From NCBI GenBank assembly GCA_022768065.1, contig JALELS010000017.1:1-64000 (forward strand): 64,000 nt of DNA, written 5' to 3'. The notes under the pieces are model-generated. The model was not told where the DNA came from. It searched no databases and was given only the letters and a program-made list of their open reading frames with translations. Every line of letters begins with the position of its first letter. Position 1 is the stretch's first letter. Origin of the DNA: Ruminococcus sp. (GTDB lineage Bacteria > Bacillota > Clostridia > Oscillospirales > Acutalibacteraceae). Below, one piece after another: positions 45,418 through 54,395 of this stretch. The position numbers and the translations under genes are program-made.

Positions 45418-45696
45418 ATGAAAAGGGATTTGGGCAAAGCCGATGAAATTTTTGACGTTCCCGCAATAAACTTTTTCACAAGCGGAAACGATTACTACGG
45501 CAGCAGCGGAAACAAATTCAGATACAGAATTTCACACACCGACGAAAACATAGTTGGTGAGGTATGGCATGAGGACCTTTGCTATGAAAAAGGCAATATA
45601 TCGGATAAGAGGGATGATTTCACCCTGACGCCCGACGGTCTTACCGACTGCATAAAATGGCTTTACGAAAAATACAAAAACACATACGAAGCTTAA
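45418..45696 (+). CDS. Small hypothetical protein beside CIRCE
   Basis: 92 residues with GAGAGG before the ATG and its own promoter and terminator. The central part (GSSGNKFRYRISHTDENIVGEVWHEDLCYEKG) looks like a small beta-sheet, and the end DGLTDCIKWLYEKYKNTYEA a helix. I do not recognise a family. Its promoter lies next to CIRCE, so heat-shock control by HrcA is possible and would make it a candidate stress protein. Confidence 0.7.
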   Translation: MKRDLGKADEIFDVPAINFFTSGNDYYGSSGNKFRYRISHTDENIVGEVWHEDLCYEKGNISDKRDDFTLTPDGLTDCIKWLYEKYKNTYEA

Positions 45697-45718
45697 AAGC
45701 CAAAATAAGACAGAGAAA

Positions 45719-45757
45719 GCCGCTCTCGGAAACATTCCGAGGGCGGCTGTTTATTTG
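45719..45757 (+). terminator. Terminator of the small gene
   Basis: GCCGCTCTCGG pairs with CCGAGGGCGGC (one bulge) and is followed by TGTTTATTTG. Confidence 0.7.
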
Positions 45758-45804
45758 TTATTACTTATTATATATCGTTATCGGCGACATACGGGCATTT
45801 TATC

Positions 45805-47766
45805 TCACGGCAAAATTTCATTCCACTTTTTCGCGAGAACGGGCATCCACAGTCCGCCTTGAACAGGACGGTGGTATCTGCCCTTTGACTTTGCGCTCTT
45901 GGTATCATACCAATCCGTAAACGGATATTTATCTTCGGTATGGTCAAGCATACGCATTATATCTACCGACAACTTTTGAGTCATAAATCCGGTGTCGTCA
46001 AGAGCGCACGCCCACATTGTCCAGTCTGTACGCGCATAGTCTCTGCGCGGCCCGAGCGGCAGACCGTACTCGTTTTTGACCTTGATATAACGATTGACCT
46101 CGTTTTTCGCCGTTTTGAGCGGGAACAGGTCAAATCCGAATATATAATTCCACACAAGATTATATTTAAGGCTCCAGCTTTCTTTCTTCAAGAGCGTAAA
46201 CGAAAGGCACTCTCTGCCCTCGTCTCTTTCGAGAATATCCGCCGCGTTATCGGATGCGGCTTTAAGATATTTTTCTCCGTCCGAATCGAGCATTTTGCAT
46301 ATTTCTCCGCAGCAGCGCAGCGCTATACATGATTTAACGGCAAGATTGACGCTGCCCGATATTGCCTTTGCGTAGTCGTCGGCATTCTTTTGTTTAGCTA
46401 TATCATTGCCCGTTTCGGCAAGATAATCTCCCCACTTTAAAAGCAGATCTTTATTTTCGGTAATAAAGCTCCTGTCGCCTGAAAGAACCGTTGCGGCATA
46501 AGCGAGTATAAGCGCATCGCCGCTTGTTTCAACGGGCATCTGCTCATCCTCGTCATATATTTTGTCCGAGGACGAATAGATTTTTGCTTTGTCGCCGCCG
46601 AACTCGGCTTTAAGACCGTATGTCTGCCCGCAAGCTATGGGATATGTGCCTATATCGTGCGGCGCGAAATCGAACTTCCACGCTGAGGAACGCGCAAAAT
46701 CGCATATACCGTTAAGCTCGGCAAATACAAGCTTCGGATTATAAAGGAGGAAAAGCGGAGACGACGCATATGTCACATCGGTCTCGGCGGCGTATCCGCC
46801 GGCGGTGCAGTTCTTGGAAATATACAAAAGCTTTCCGTCATCGGTTTTCACAAGCTTGTGAGACGCTATGACTTCTCTGTACGCAGCTGACAAAAGCATA
46901 CAGTAGTCATCGCCGAAGCGCTGACCGTCGCGCAAAATCCGCGTATTTCGCAAAGAGACCTGTTTTCTCAATTCGTCGTGTTTTTCGTCACAGTATTTAA
47001 GCGCCGAAACGGCGTCGGGGAATTTCTCCGTCCAAAGCCCGCGTAGCTTTTTACCCATATATTCTATGCCGAACCCGTCATCAAAAAACAGGGTATCGTG
47101 CGCGCAAAATTTATCGCTTACGGGTTCATATGCTTTATGCTCGCTGTGAATGTAGTTCACAAAACCGTCGCGCTTATTGCGCTTTATCGTAGGCTTGCCG
47201 AACGAGACAAAGCCGCCCGTAACATAAACCGTTCCCCAGTTTATGGCGTTGAAATCGCCCGAATACTCAAGCGGCTCCTGCTCTTTTTGCCTCATATATG
47301 CGTAGTATGAACTGTCGGTTTTGACTGCGTCGCCGATTACCTCCTTGCCCTTTTCGCTGTCGTAGCAGAAGTTCTCATCCACAAAAAGCGAAACAGAAAC
47401 GGAGTGAGGTCTTTTATCGAGTATTGTAACTTCATAATCTATAAAAGCACACGGCAAAGACATAAGCAAAACGTCGTCGGGAAAAGCCGGAGTCCAAAAA
47501 TCGACCTTGAGCTGAACGTCGTGTTTTTCAAATACATATGTAGTACAGAGCGGAGTGACTTTAAGCACTTTTTGGTGCATATGATGTATGCCGTTTTCGC
47601 CCATAACCCGATACGGTTTATCGTCAATCATCATAAGACCGTGAAGGCACTTCTGATAACCTGCCCACATTCTTGTGTTATCCTTATACAGTCTTTTTTG
47701 TTTCATACTCCAAACGCTTATATACGGATCGACCGTCACAAGCGGATATGCAGGTAAATGTTTCAT
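45805..47766 (-). CDS. DUF4965/glutaminase A-like protein
   Basis: 653 residues from the ATG at 47766 (AAAGGGG 8 bases before). PLVTVDPYISVWSM at the N-terminus and KPYRVMG are typical of the fungal glutaminase GtaA-like group (DUF5127/DUF4965/DUF1793 family). GTYPIACGQTYG, ETSGDALILAYAA and the C-terminal DWTMWACALDDT with DRYHRPVQGGLW-like ending form an (alpha/alpha)6 barrel core like that of glycosidases. No signal peptide is seen, unlike the fungal enzymes, so it probably acts inside the cell. The substrate in bacteria is unproven. An esterase gene lies upstream on the same strand. Confidence 0.82.
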   Translation of the reverse strand: MKHLPAYPLVTVDPYISVWSMKQKRLYKDNTRMWAGYQKCLHGLMMIDDKPYRVMGENGIHHMHQKVLKVTPLCTTYVFEKHDVQLKVDFWTPAFPDDVLLMSLPCAFIDYEVTILDKRPHSVSVSLFVDENFCYDSEKGKEVIGDAVKTDSSYYAYMRQKEQEPLEYSGDFNAINWGTVYVTGGFVSFGKPTIKRNKRDGFVNYIHSEHKAYEPVSDKFCAHDTLFFDDGFGIEYMGKKLRGLWTEKFPDAVSALKYCDEKHDELRKQVSLRNTRILRDGQRFGDDYCMLLSAAYREVIASHKLVKTDDGKLLYISKNCTAGGYAAETDVTYASSPLFLLYNPKLVFAELNGICDFARSSAWKFDFAPHDIGTYPIACGQTYGLKAEFGGDKAKIYSSSDKIYDEDEQMPVETSGDALILAYAATVLSGDRSFITENKDLLLKWGDYLAETGNDIAKQKNADDYAKAISGSVNLAVKSCIALRCCGEICKMLDSDGEKYLKAASDNAADILERDEGRECLSFTLLKKESWSLKYNLVWNYIFGFDLFPLKTAKNEVNRYIKVKNEYGLPLGPRRDYARTDWTMWACALDDTGFMTQKLSVDIMRMLDHTEDKYPFTDWYDTKSAKSKGRYHRPVQGGLWMPVLAKKWNEILP

Positions 47767-47853
47767 AAGTCCAACCCCTTTCAAGTTCTCATTATAGTTA
47801 TTTTACCACATTTATTTCACACTTTAAATATACAATTTAGTAAAAAGTATACA

Positions 47854-48636
47854 TTATATATGCTTTTTGTAGAATTCAAAGCAGCTTTCAAACCAGCCCT
47901 CGGGTTCTTTGCCGTTTGCAAGACCTATGCCGTGTCCGCCGGTTTTAAAGAGCTTAAATTCATACGGTACGCTGTTTTTACGAAGTGCGTCGCAGAGCAT
48001 TTCGCTGTTACGGTAATCAACCGTGCCGTCATCCTCGCACGCCCAGACGAATGTCGGCGGAAAGTTCCCCTTTACAAGCTTTTCGACGCTCGACGCATTT
48101 ATCTCGGTCTTGCCGGGTAATATTCCGAGAAAATTTCTGCGCGAAACCTTGTGAGTCTTTTCGCCCATGGTTATGAGCGGATAGCAGAGCATAAGCGTTT
48201 TGGGTCTTAAAGAATACTCTTTGCCGCAATAATCCGATTCATACCTTTCGTATTGCGAAGAAAAGAACGCGCAAAGGTGACCGCCTGCCGAACTGCCCAT
48301 AAGAGAAATATTGTTTCCGTCAACGCAGAGCTTTTCGGCGTTTGCCTTTATAAACTGCATACTTCTTGCCACGTCTTTAACGGGGCGGGGGTACCTTGCA
48401 TTAAAGCCGACGCTGTAAAAAAGCACAAAGGCGTTTATTCCCCTCTTGTTAAATTCGCGCGCAAACGGCTCTCCCTCGTTAAAATCCGAGATGAATTTAT
48501 ACGCACCGCCGGGACAAATGAGCACTACGGGCGCATTTTCTCCGACAACATATCCGAAAAGCCGTACTTTTTTGCGGTACGGCTCCTCTTTGCACTCGCG
48601 CTCCGTATAAATCTTATACTCTGTTTTTTCAACCAT
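47854..48636 (-). CDS. Alpha/beta-hydrolase esterase (acetyl-xylan/BD-FAE-like)
   Basis: 260 residues. The oxyanion segment CPGGAYKFIS (about 41-50), the nucleophile elbow GSSAGG (Ser about 115), a catalytic Asp near EDDGTVDYRNS and the His in TGGHGIGLA (about 234) complete the triad. This resembles bacterial esterases that deacetylate xylan or release ferulate, although no signal peptide is present, so the substrate should be an imported oligosaccharide or a small ester. It lies 87 bases upstream of the DUF4965 gene and may be cotranscribed. Confidence 0.85.
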   Translation of the reverse strand: MVEKTEYKIYTERECKEEPYRKKVRLFGYVVGENAPVVLICPGGAYKFISDFNEGEPFAREFNKRGINAFVLFYSVGFNARYPRPVKDVARSMQFIKANAEKLCVDGNNISLMGSSAGGHLCAFFSSQYERYESDYCGKEYSLRPKTLMLCYPLITMGEKTHKVSRRNFLGILPGKTEINASSVEKLVKGNFPPTFVWACEDDGTVDYRNSEMLCDALRKNSVPYEFKLFKTGGHGIGLANGKEPEGWFESCFEFYKKHI

Positions 48637-48769
48637 TTTCTTTTCTCCAAATCGTTATATTTAACGTATCTGCGTTAAGCTCGCCGAGTTATTTGTATTA
48701 TATAACAACGCCGCGACAAAATAAAGAGTGAAGTTTAAATATGCCGAGTCGGAAAAAGTGCGTTGAAAG

Positions 48770-48798
48770 TTGACAAAAAGGGATAAAAAGCGTAAAAT
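48770..48798 (+). promoter_or_regulatory. Promoter of the sugar transferase gene
   Basis: Perfect TTGACA, 17 bases, TAAAAT; the start codon is about 50 bases downstream. Confidence 0.75.
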
Positions 48799-48849
48799 AA
48801 CCGCATATATCCGTGTATAAAAATACGTTTCCGACAGGGAGTAAATATA

Positions 48850-50289
48850 ATGAAGTTTTTACAGAAAACCCAAAGGACGGTTATGTTTCTCTTAAAGGTA
48901 CTGCTGTTCTTTATTTTGTTCGCTACGTTTTTTGTTATTTTCGGCATCGAAAACGAATGGCTGCTGCGTCTGTCAAGAACCGCCGCGGTAACAATGCTTA
49001 CGTTTGTCGTTCTCGGCTCGGCGCTTATGTCAATATACGGCGGATATTCCGTGGGAATAACAAAGAGCAAGCCGATAATATACTCTATGACGCTTTCCAC
49101 CGTATTTACCGATATTGTAACTCATTTGCAGCTTTGCATAATGAATACAAACGCGGCAAACAACCAAAAGTTTCAGTATGAACATCCCCTGCTCTTACTG
49201 CTCGTTATGTTCATTCAGATACTCGTTATCATATTTTTCGCATACTTCGGAAATTTCGTATACTTCTCGATAAATTCACCCGAAAAATGTTGTGTTATAA
49301 CGACTTCAAAGTATTCGTTAAACAACATCGTCCCGAAAATCAAAAAGTATAAAAAACAGTATCTCATAACGGACGCCATACTTTTCACAAATCCGGAGCT
49401 GTTTGACATTATAAACCGCTGCGACACGGTATTTGTATATGACGTACCCGCCGCCTCGCGCACAACGATTGTTGAATACTGCTACGCCAACAACAAAAAT
49501 ATTTACTACAATTTTGAAATGTGCGACGTCGTTTCGCTTCGCGGCAGAAACGCAATGCTTGACGACAAGCCGATGATAGCTTCTACGGTTAAGGGGCTTA
49601 CGGTTGAACAGCGCATAATAAAACGCGCCATGGACCTTTTTGTATCTACCGTGGGTTTAATTGTGACAAGTCCCATAATGCTCGCCTGTGCGATAGCCAT
49701 AAAGGCTGAGGACGGCGGTTCGGTATTCTTCAAGCAGAAACGAGCCACAAAAGACGGAAAGATTTTCAAGGTCTACAAATTCCGCACGATGAAAGAAAAG
49801 AACTCAATAAACAAATCCGTAACCGAGGACGACGACAGAATTACAAAGGTCGGCAAAATCCTGCGTAAATTCCGCATAGACGAGCTGCCGCAGATAATCA
49901 ACATTTTCAAGGGCGAAATGAGCGTTGTCGGTCCGCGCCCCGAAATGATAGAGAACGTAGACGAATACACTCAGGCGCTGCCCGAATTCAGCTACCGTCT
50001 GCGCGTCAAGGCAGGTCTTACGGGCCTTGCGCAAATCGCCGGTAAATACAATACTTCGCCTAAAGACAAGCTTGTTCTCGACCTTATGTACATTGAGAAA
50101 TACAGCATATGGCAGGACATCAAGCTTATCTTCCAGACGCTCACGGTATTCTTTAAAGCCGACGACAGCACAGAGGCATTTCACCACAGCGACAATTACG
50201 AATTTTTCACTGCGGACAAGTCTCCGGAGCTTATAGGCGAACCCGAAAACGCCGACAGCGAAAGCGATAGCGATAAAGACAACGACTAA
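48850..50289 (+). CDS. Exopolysaccharide-type polyprenyl-phosphate sugar-1-phosphate transferase
   Basis: 479 residues. About four N-terminal membrane helices (15-140) and a CoA-binding-like middle domain (about 145-255) precede a membrane re-entrant helix and the PF02397 catalytic domain (about 260-450). The latter shows KRAMDLFVSTVGL, FFKQKRATKDGK, FKVYKFRTM, RKFRIDELPQIINIF and SVVGPRPEM. Such WcaJ/WbaP enzymes put the first sugar phosphate on undecaprenyl phosphate at the membrane to start capsule or exopolysaccharide units. No other glycan genes are nearby. The tail is acidic (DSESDSDKDND). GGGAG precedes the ATG. Confidence 0.92.
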   Translation: MKFLQKTQRTVMFLLKVLLFFILFATFFVIFGIENEWLLRLSRTAAVTMLTFVVLGSALMSIYGGYSVGITKSKPIIYSMTLSTVFTDIVTHLQLCIMNTNAANNQKFQYEHPLLLLLVMFIQILVIIFFAYFGNFVYFSINSPEKCCVITTSKYSLNNIVPKIKKYKKQYLITDAILFTNPELFDIINRCDTVFVYDVPAASRTTIVEYCYANNKNIYYNFEMCDVVSLRGRNAMLDDKPMIASTVKGLTVEQRIIKRAMDLFVSTVGLIVTSPIMLACAIAIKAEDGGSVFFKQKRATKDGKIFKVYKFRTMKEKNSINKSVTEDDDRITKVGKILRKFRIDELPQIINIFKGEMSVVGPRPEMIENVDEYTQALPEFSYRLRVKAGLTGLAQIAGKYNTSPKDKLVLDLMYIEKYSIWQDIKLIFQTLTVFFKADDSTEAFHHSDNYEFFTADKSPELIGEPENADSESDSDKDND

Positions 50290-50296
50290 AATAAAG

Positions 50297-50339
50297 AACC
50301 GCCTTGCGGCTGTTATGTGTGCCGCAAAGGCGGTTTTTT
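50297..50339 (+). terminator. Terminator after the sugar transferase gene
   Basis: AACCGCCTTGCGGC pairs with GCCGCAAAGGCGGTT, then T6. Confidence 0.9.
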
Positions 50340-50365
50340 GAGTAATATATGAGGTGAAACAAAAG

Positions 50366-51970
50366 ATGTTAGAAGCAGTAAACGTAGGTTTACAGTACGG
50401 CGGCAGAACGCTTTTTGAACACGCTGACGTGAAATTCACAAGCAGAAACTGCTACGGCCTTATCGGCGCAAACGGTGCCGGCAAATCCACATTTTTAAAA
50501 ATTCTTTCGGGTGAAATCGAGCCTACAAAGGGAGAGGTTATCCGCACACCCGGCGAGCGCCTTTCGGTTCTAAAGCAGGATCACTTCGCTTATGACGAAT
50601 ACGATGTTATACGTACCGTTTTGCTCGGCAACCCCAAGCTCTGCGAAATAATGGACGAAAAAGAGGTTTTATATAACAAGGCAGAGATGACGGACGAGGA
50701 CGGTATGAGGCTGTGCGAGCTCGAAGAGCAGTTCGCAGAAATGGACGGTTGGAGCGCCGAGAGCGACGCCGAGATACTTCTCAACGGCCTCGGCATAACA
50801 AACGATTTACACTATCTTAAAATGAGCGAGCTCACAGGCGACCAAAAGGTAAAGGTACTGCTTGCACAGGCTCTTTTCGGCAATCCTGACATACTTCTTA
50901 TGGACGAGCCCACAAACCACCTCGACCTTGAAGCCATAGCCTGGCTTGAGGATTTCCTTATCGACCTCGACTCTACCGTTATAGTGGTATCGCACGACCG
51001 CCACTTTTTAAACAAGGTTTGCACCCACACGGTGGATATTGACTACAAGAAAGTCACCATGTATGTGGGCAATTACGATTTCTGGTACGAATATACGCAG
51101 ATGGCACAGCGGCAGATGCGCGAACAAAACAAAAAGGCAGAAGCCAAAATCAAAGAACTTCAGGATTTCATATCCCGTTTCAGCGCAAACGCGTCAAAAT
51201 CAAAACAGGCGACAAGCCGAAAAAAGCTCCTTGACAGCATTAAGGTTGAAGATATACCCGTATCGTCAAGGCGTTTTCCGTATGTTGATTTTAAGCCCGA
51301 CCGCAAAGTCGGCAACGAGGTGCTGACCGTAACGGGAATCTCAAAGACGATAGGCGACAGAAAAGTGCTCGACAACGTAAGCTTTACCATACTGCCGAGG
51401 CAAAAAGTGGCTTTTGTCGGCAGCGACCCGCTCGCAAAGACCACACTTTTTAAAATACTGATGGAAGAAATCGAGCCCGACGAAGGCACTTTCAAATGGG
51501 GCGTAACCACATCACGCAGTTATTTGCCGACGGATAACTCGGCATATTTTGACGGCTGTGACGATTCTCTTATAGATTGGATCAGGAACTACTCAAACCT
51601 TGTTTTTGAAGCCGATATAAGGAGCTGGCTCGGCAGAATGATGTTCTCGGGAGAAGAGGCAACAAAAAAAGCGAATGTACTCTCCGGCGGAGAGCGTGTA
51701 AGATGTATGCTCTGCAAAATGATGCTTTCGGGCGCAAATGTACTTTTGCTTGACGAGCCGACAAACCACCTCGACCTTGAATCCATCGCCTCATTAAACG
51801 ACGGCCTTATCAAATATCCCGAAACAATACTTTTCACATCGCATGACCATCAGTTTGTGGAGACGGTTGCCGACCGCATAATCAATGTAACGCCCGGTCA
51901 CTTCTTTGATGAAGCGATTACTTTTGACGAATACGTTGAAAAAACATCGGAGCAAAATGATAAAAAATAA
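50366..51970 (+). CDS. ABC-F family ATPase (YkpA/YbiT-like)
   Basis: 534 residues from the ATG at 50366 (GAGGTG upstream); no membrane helices. Two ABC domains are joined by a charged linker (about 245-300), as in ribosome-associated ABC-F proteins. Domain 1 has Walker A GANGAGKST (about 36-44), an altered signature LTGDQKV and Walker B LLMDEPTNHLD. Domain 2 has a degenerate P loop GSDPLAKTT but a canonical LSGGERVR and LLLDEPTNHLD. Altered P loop 2 and signature 1 are usual in the YkpA/YbiT subgroup. The role is probably translation rescue rather than transport. Confidence 0.92.
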   Translation: MLEAVNVGLQYGGRTLFEHADVKFTSRNCYGLIGANGAGKSTFLKILSGEIEPTKGEVIRTPGERLSVLKQDHFAYDEYDVIRTVLLGNPKLCEIMDEKEVLYNKAEMTDEDGMRLCELEEQFAEMDGWSAESDAEILLNGLGITNDLHYLKMSELTGDQKVKVLLAQALFGNPDILLMDEPTNHLDLEAIAWLEDFLIDLDSTVIVVSHDRHFLNKVCTHTVDIDYKKVTMYVGNYDFWYEYTQMAQRQMREQNKKAEAKIKELQDFISRFSANASKSKQATSRKKLLDSIKVEDIPVSSRRFPYVDFKPDRKVGNEVLTVTGISKTIGDRKVLDNVSFTILPRQKVAFVGSDPLAKTTLFKILMEEIEPDEGTFKWGVTTSRSYLPTDNSAYFDGCDDSLIDWIRNYSNLVFEADIRSWLGRMMFSGEEATKKANVLSGGERVRCMLCKMMLSGANVLLLDEPTNHLDLESIASLNDGLIKYPETILFTSHDHQFVETVADRIINVTPGHFFDEAITFDEYVEKTSEQNDKK

Positions 51971-51978
51971 CGATATGC

Positions 51979-52021
51979 AAAAAAGCAAACAGCAAAAAGT
52001 GTTTTCGCTGTTTGCTTTTTT
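51979..52021 (+). terminator. Terminator after the ABC-F gene
   Basis: AAAAAGCAAACAGC pairs perfectly with GCTGTTTGCTTTTT, T7 end. Confidence 0.9.
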
Positions 52022-52085
52022 ATACGGTCTTTTGTACGAACATTCTGCCCGCTTTCGGCACTTTGCATTTCATAAAAAGGCAAAA

Positions 52086-52135
52086 CATAAAACCCTTAAA
52101 AAGCCTATAACATCAAGCTTTTTAAGGGTTTTATG
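52086..52135 (-). terminator. 19-bp hairpin beside the attachment site, likely tRNA-Lys terminator
   Basis: CATAAAACCCTTAAAAAGC and its exact complement enclose a 12-base loop. On the minus strand it starts 2 bases after the CCA of the tRNA-Lys fragment, so it was the terminator of that tRNA before the element inserted. Confidence 0.8.
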
Positions 52136-52137
52136 AA

Positions 52138-52184
52138 TGGTGAGCCATCGGAGATTCGAACTCCGGACACCTTGATTAAAAGTC
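52138..52184 (-). repeat. tRNA-Lys(TTT) 3' fragment, attachment site of the integrated element
   Basis: Read on the minus strand it is GACTTTTAATCAAG, then the T arm CGGAG-TTCGAAT-CTCCG and ATGGCTCACCA: the anticodon loop to the 3' end of a lysine tRNA. The 5' half is missing and phage sequence with an integrase follows directly. This is the left attachment site; the reconstituted full tRNA should stand at the other end of the element, beyond the window. Confidence 0.9.
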
Positions 52185-52234
52185 GCATAAAAAGCAAGCA
52201 TTATCAAGGCTTCCAACGGTTTGTACGGACATTT

Positions 52235-53278
52235 TTAATGTAATATCTGCGAAATACGCTCGTCAAGCTGTTTTGACACAAGGGCAACTCTCTCTTGGCT
52301 GATGTGCGTATATATATCATTTGTTACTTGAATTGAAGAGTGTCCCATAAGCTGTTGTGCATCCTTCGGCTTAACATTCGCCTCATAAAGTAGTGTCGCA
52401 TAAGCGTGGCGAAGCTGATGCGGTGTAAAGTTAATTTCGGCATTACTTTTATACTTCTCCCACCTTTTGCGGAATTGCTGTTTCGTATAAGGCTTTTCTC
52501 CGCCGAATAAAAAGTTATTTTTATCTCCGCTCGGCAACTTCTCTAAAAGTATATCGGGTATGTAAATGTAGCGGTCGCCGCTTTCTGTTTTAGTCGATTG
52601 CTGAACAATCGGTGTATTTTGATTTTGTTCGCTGTACACAATCGTTTTATGAATATGAATTCTTCTATTCGGTATATCGATGTCTCTATGCTGTAAAGCG
52701 AGAGCTTCTCCCTTACGGCACCCTGTAAATAACAGGAAAAATGCGAAAAAGCCAAACTCGGAATCAACATTATCAATTACCTTTTGTATGTCCTTATTTG
52801 ACGGTAATTCCCTTTTGCTTTTCTTTAGCTGTCGGGGAATTTTCGTAGGCTCAACAGGGTTAAACTGAATATAGCCATATAACATCGCATACTTGAATAT
52901 GAGATTAAGAATAATTCTATGCACCTTAACCGTCTGCTTTGCATATTGCTTCGTTGCAAGCTTATCAATAAATTGTTGAATTTCGATTGCAGTAATCTCG
53001 GCAACGGGAATGTCTTCGAACTGTTTGACCACCCTGTTATATGCAGGCACATAGCTTATACGAGTATTGACTGATATTTCTTCCCAATGTGAATTTTTCC
53101 ACGCCTCAGCAACAACAGAAAAATAGTGCTTTTCAATTCTTGTCTGCTTTGCTTTGAAAGCTTTTTCCTTCTCGGACAGTTCTGTTTTTGTCTTGTAATA
53201 AAAAGTGTGTTGGATCTTCTTACCTTCAATCGTAAAGGTCTTTTGTGTCTCATAGTAACCGTTTTTTCTTTTTTTCAT
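52235..53278 (-). CDS. int: Phage-type tyrosine recombinase (integrase)
   Basis: 347 residues from the ATG at 53278, with GAAGGAG upstream. Arm-binding N-terminus (about 1-55), SAM-like core-binding domain (about 55-150, including EITAIEIQQFIDKLATKQYAKQTV) and catalytic domain (about 165-347) with Arg in TGCRKGEALAL, HQLRH (His-x-x-Arg), GHSSIQVT and the nucleophile Tyr in NDIYTHIS. It sits 50 bases from the tRNA-Lys attachment site and is read toward it, as in typical tRNA-targeted prophages. An 11-bp perfect inverted repeat lies 49 bases upstream of its start. Confidence 0.95.
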   Translation of the reverse strand: MKKRKNGYYETQKTFTIEGKKIQHTFYYKTKTELSEKEKAFKAKQTRIEKHYFSVVAEAWKNSHWEEISVNTRISYVPAYNRVVKQFEDIPVAEITAIEIQQFIDKLATKQYAKQTVKVHRIILNLIFKYAMLYGYIQFNPVEPTKIPRQLKKSKRELPSNKDIQKVIDNVDSEFGFFAFFLLFTGCRKGEALALQHRDIDIPNRRIHIHKTIVYSEQNQNTPIVQQSTKTESGDRYIYIPDILLEKLPSGDKNNFLFGGEKPYTKQQFRKRWEKYKSNAEINFTPHQLRHAYATLLYEANVKPKDAQQLMGHSSIQVTNDIYTHISQERVALVSKQLDERISQILH

Positions 53279-53312
53279 AAAAAAATACTCCTTCTGTGTA
53301 CGGAAATTACAC

Positions 53313-53341
53313 TTGCGGAGTATGGATTTCAATGCTATAAT
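53313..53341 (+). promoter_or_regulatory. Plus-strand promoter with operator-like inverted repeat
   Basis: TTGCGG, 17 bases, TATAAT. A perfect inverted repeat TTTCAATGCTA/TAGCATTGAAA (53327-53337, 53347-53357) covers the -10 and the expected start point. Confidence 0.55.
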
Positions 53342-53347
53342 AAATGT

Positions 53348-53437
53348 AGCATTGAAAACGGCGTGAGTTCGTACAGTGTCATTTTCGTACTCTTGTTTTT
53401 AATGCAGCCCCCTGTTCCAGCAGGGGGTGTTTTTTAT
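53348..53437 (+). ncRNA. Candidate small RNA between int and the NYN gene
   Basis: Transcription from the promoter at 53313-53341 would run about 90 bases to a textbook terminator GCCCCCTG/CAGGGGGT followed by a T6 tract. No start codon with a ribosome binding site lies inside. Both neighbours are read on the other strand, so the promoter and terminator have no protein gene to serve. Confidence 0.45.
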
Positions 53438-54099
53438 TTTTTATTTGGATTCTTACAAGGTGTATGTAATCCATCAATATGTTCTTTCAAACTCGGTTTT
53501 ATTGGTTGCCACATAGGATCAAGAATAAAATCAATTCCTTCTCGTCTTGCATGCTTAGCAGCAGGAACGAAATCACTATCTCCGGCGATAAGAACAATTT
53601 GGTCAACAAGCCGTTTTTGAGCAAGAGAAGCAATATCAAGCCCGATTCTCATATCAACTCCTTTTTGAGCAATTTCCAAATAAATATCTGATTCAGTAAT
53701 TTGGTCAACTGTGATTTCTTTCCTAAACAGTTTTTTCAACACTTCGGGCTTTAACACATAACTTGATGAACTCTCAAGGATTTCTCCAAATCTCAAAGCA
53801 ACTTTGCGTTTGCTTGCCATTGCATCGAAAAAATCATTTGACCAGGAATACAATTCAGATTTTTTCAAATTCACGCTTTTTTGAGTTATCGGATTGAAAA
53901 CGGTTTTTTCTAATGGACGACAATCATAATAGAAAATACGATACAATTCATTTGGAGAATCTTTCGTTGCATAATCAATATGTTTGTTGCAATAAGAAAT
54001 AAGTTCACTTGCTCTTTCTTCGGGTGTCTTATGTCCGAACAAGGCATTCGCCCTTTTACGGTAAAATCCACCGTCAACTAAAATTGCTGTTTTACCCAT
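53434..54099 (-). CDS. NYN-domain (LabA/DUF88-like) putative ribonuclease
   Basis: 221 residues from the ATG at 54099 (AGGAG upstream). A PIN-like Rossmann fold with acidic metal-binding residues in TAILVDGGFYRKRA (about 4-17), DMRIGLDIASLA (about 146-157) and LIAGDSDFVPAAKHARREG (about 168-186). NYN proteins are metal-dependent nucleases, mostly acting on RNA; prophage versions are suspected of defence or superinfection control. It lies between int and the repressor, the usual position of lysogeny-cargo genes that are expressed from the prophage. Confidence 0.85.
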   Translation of the reverse strand: MGKTAILVDGGFYRKRANALFGHKTPEERASELISYCNKHIDYATKDSPNELYRIFYYDCRPLEKTVFNPITQKSVNLKKSELYSWSNDFFDAMASKRKVALRFGEILESSSSYVLKPEVLKKLFRKEITVDQITESDIYLEIAQKGVDMRIGLDIASLAQKRLVDQIVLIAGDSDFVPAAKHARREGIDFILDPMWQPIKPSLKEHIDGLHTPCKNPNKK

Positions 54100-54395
54100 A
54101 TTTTTCTCCTTAATAAAAAAATAAAAAAAGCCCTTGACCTCGAAAATCCCCTTATGGTGGGGCATCTACTATCAAGAGCTGGTTAACTTTGTAAAGCACA
54201 GTAAACTGTACTTACATAATTATTATATGCAAATTATTTACGGAAGTCAACAACTTTTTTTCGTTTTACAAAAAAATTTTTTTCAATTTTCTCTCAATTT
54301 ATGCCCAATCCAATCTCTGTATATAGGTATATTTTTTATATCAAACTGTTTTTACCTTTGTAACAGATTTAAGTTCAGTAATAGAAAACATCACA
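54100..54395. other. AT-rich region upstream of the NYN gene
   Basis: A perfect 12-bp palindrome ACAGTAAACTGT (54198-54209) lies about 100 bases before the NYN start and could be an operator. Beyond it I see only long A/T runs. Confidence 0.45.

Noticed and set aside
53126-53620. 164-residue plus-strand ORF across int start and NYN end
   Set aside because: It crosses a terminator hairpin and is antisense to two real genes. Only the short RNA within it was kept as a candidate.
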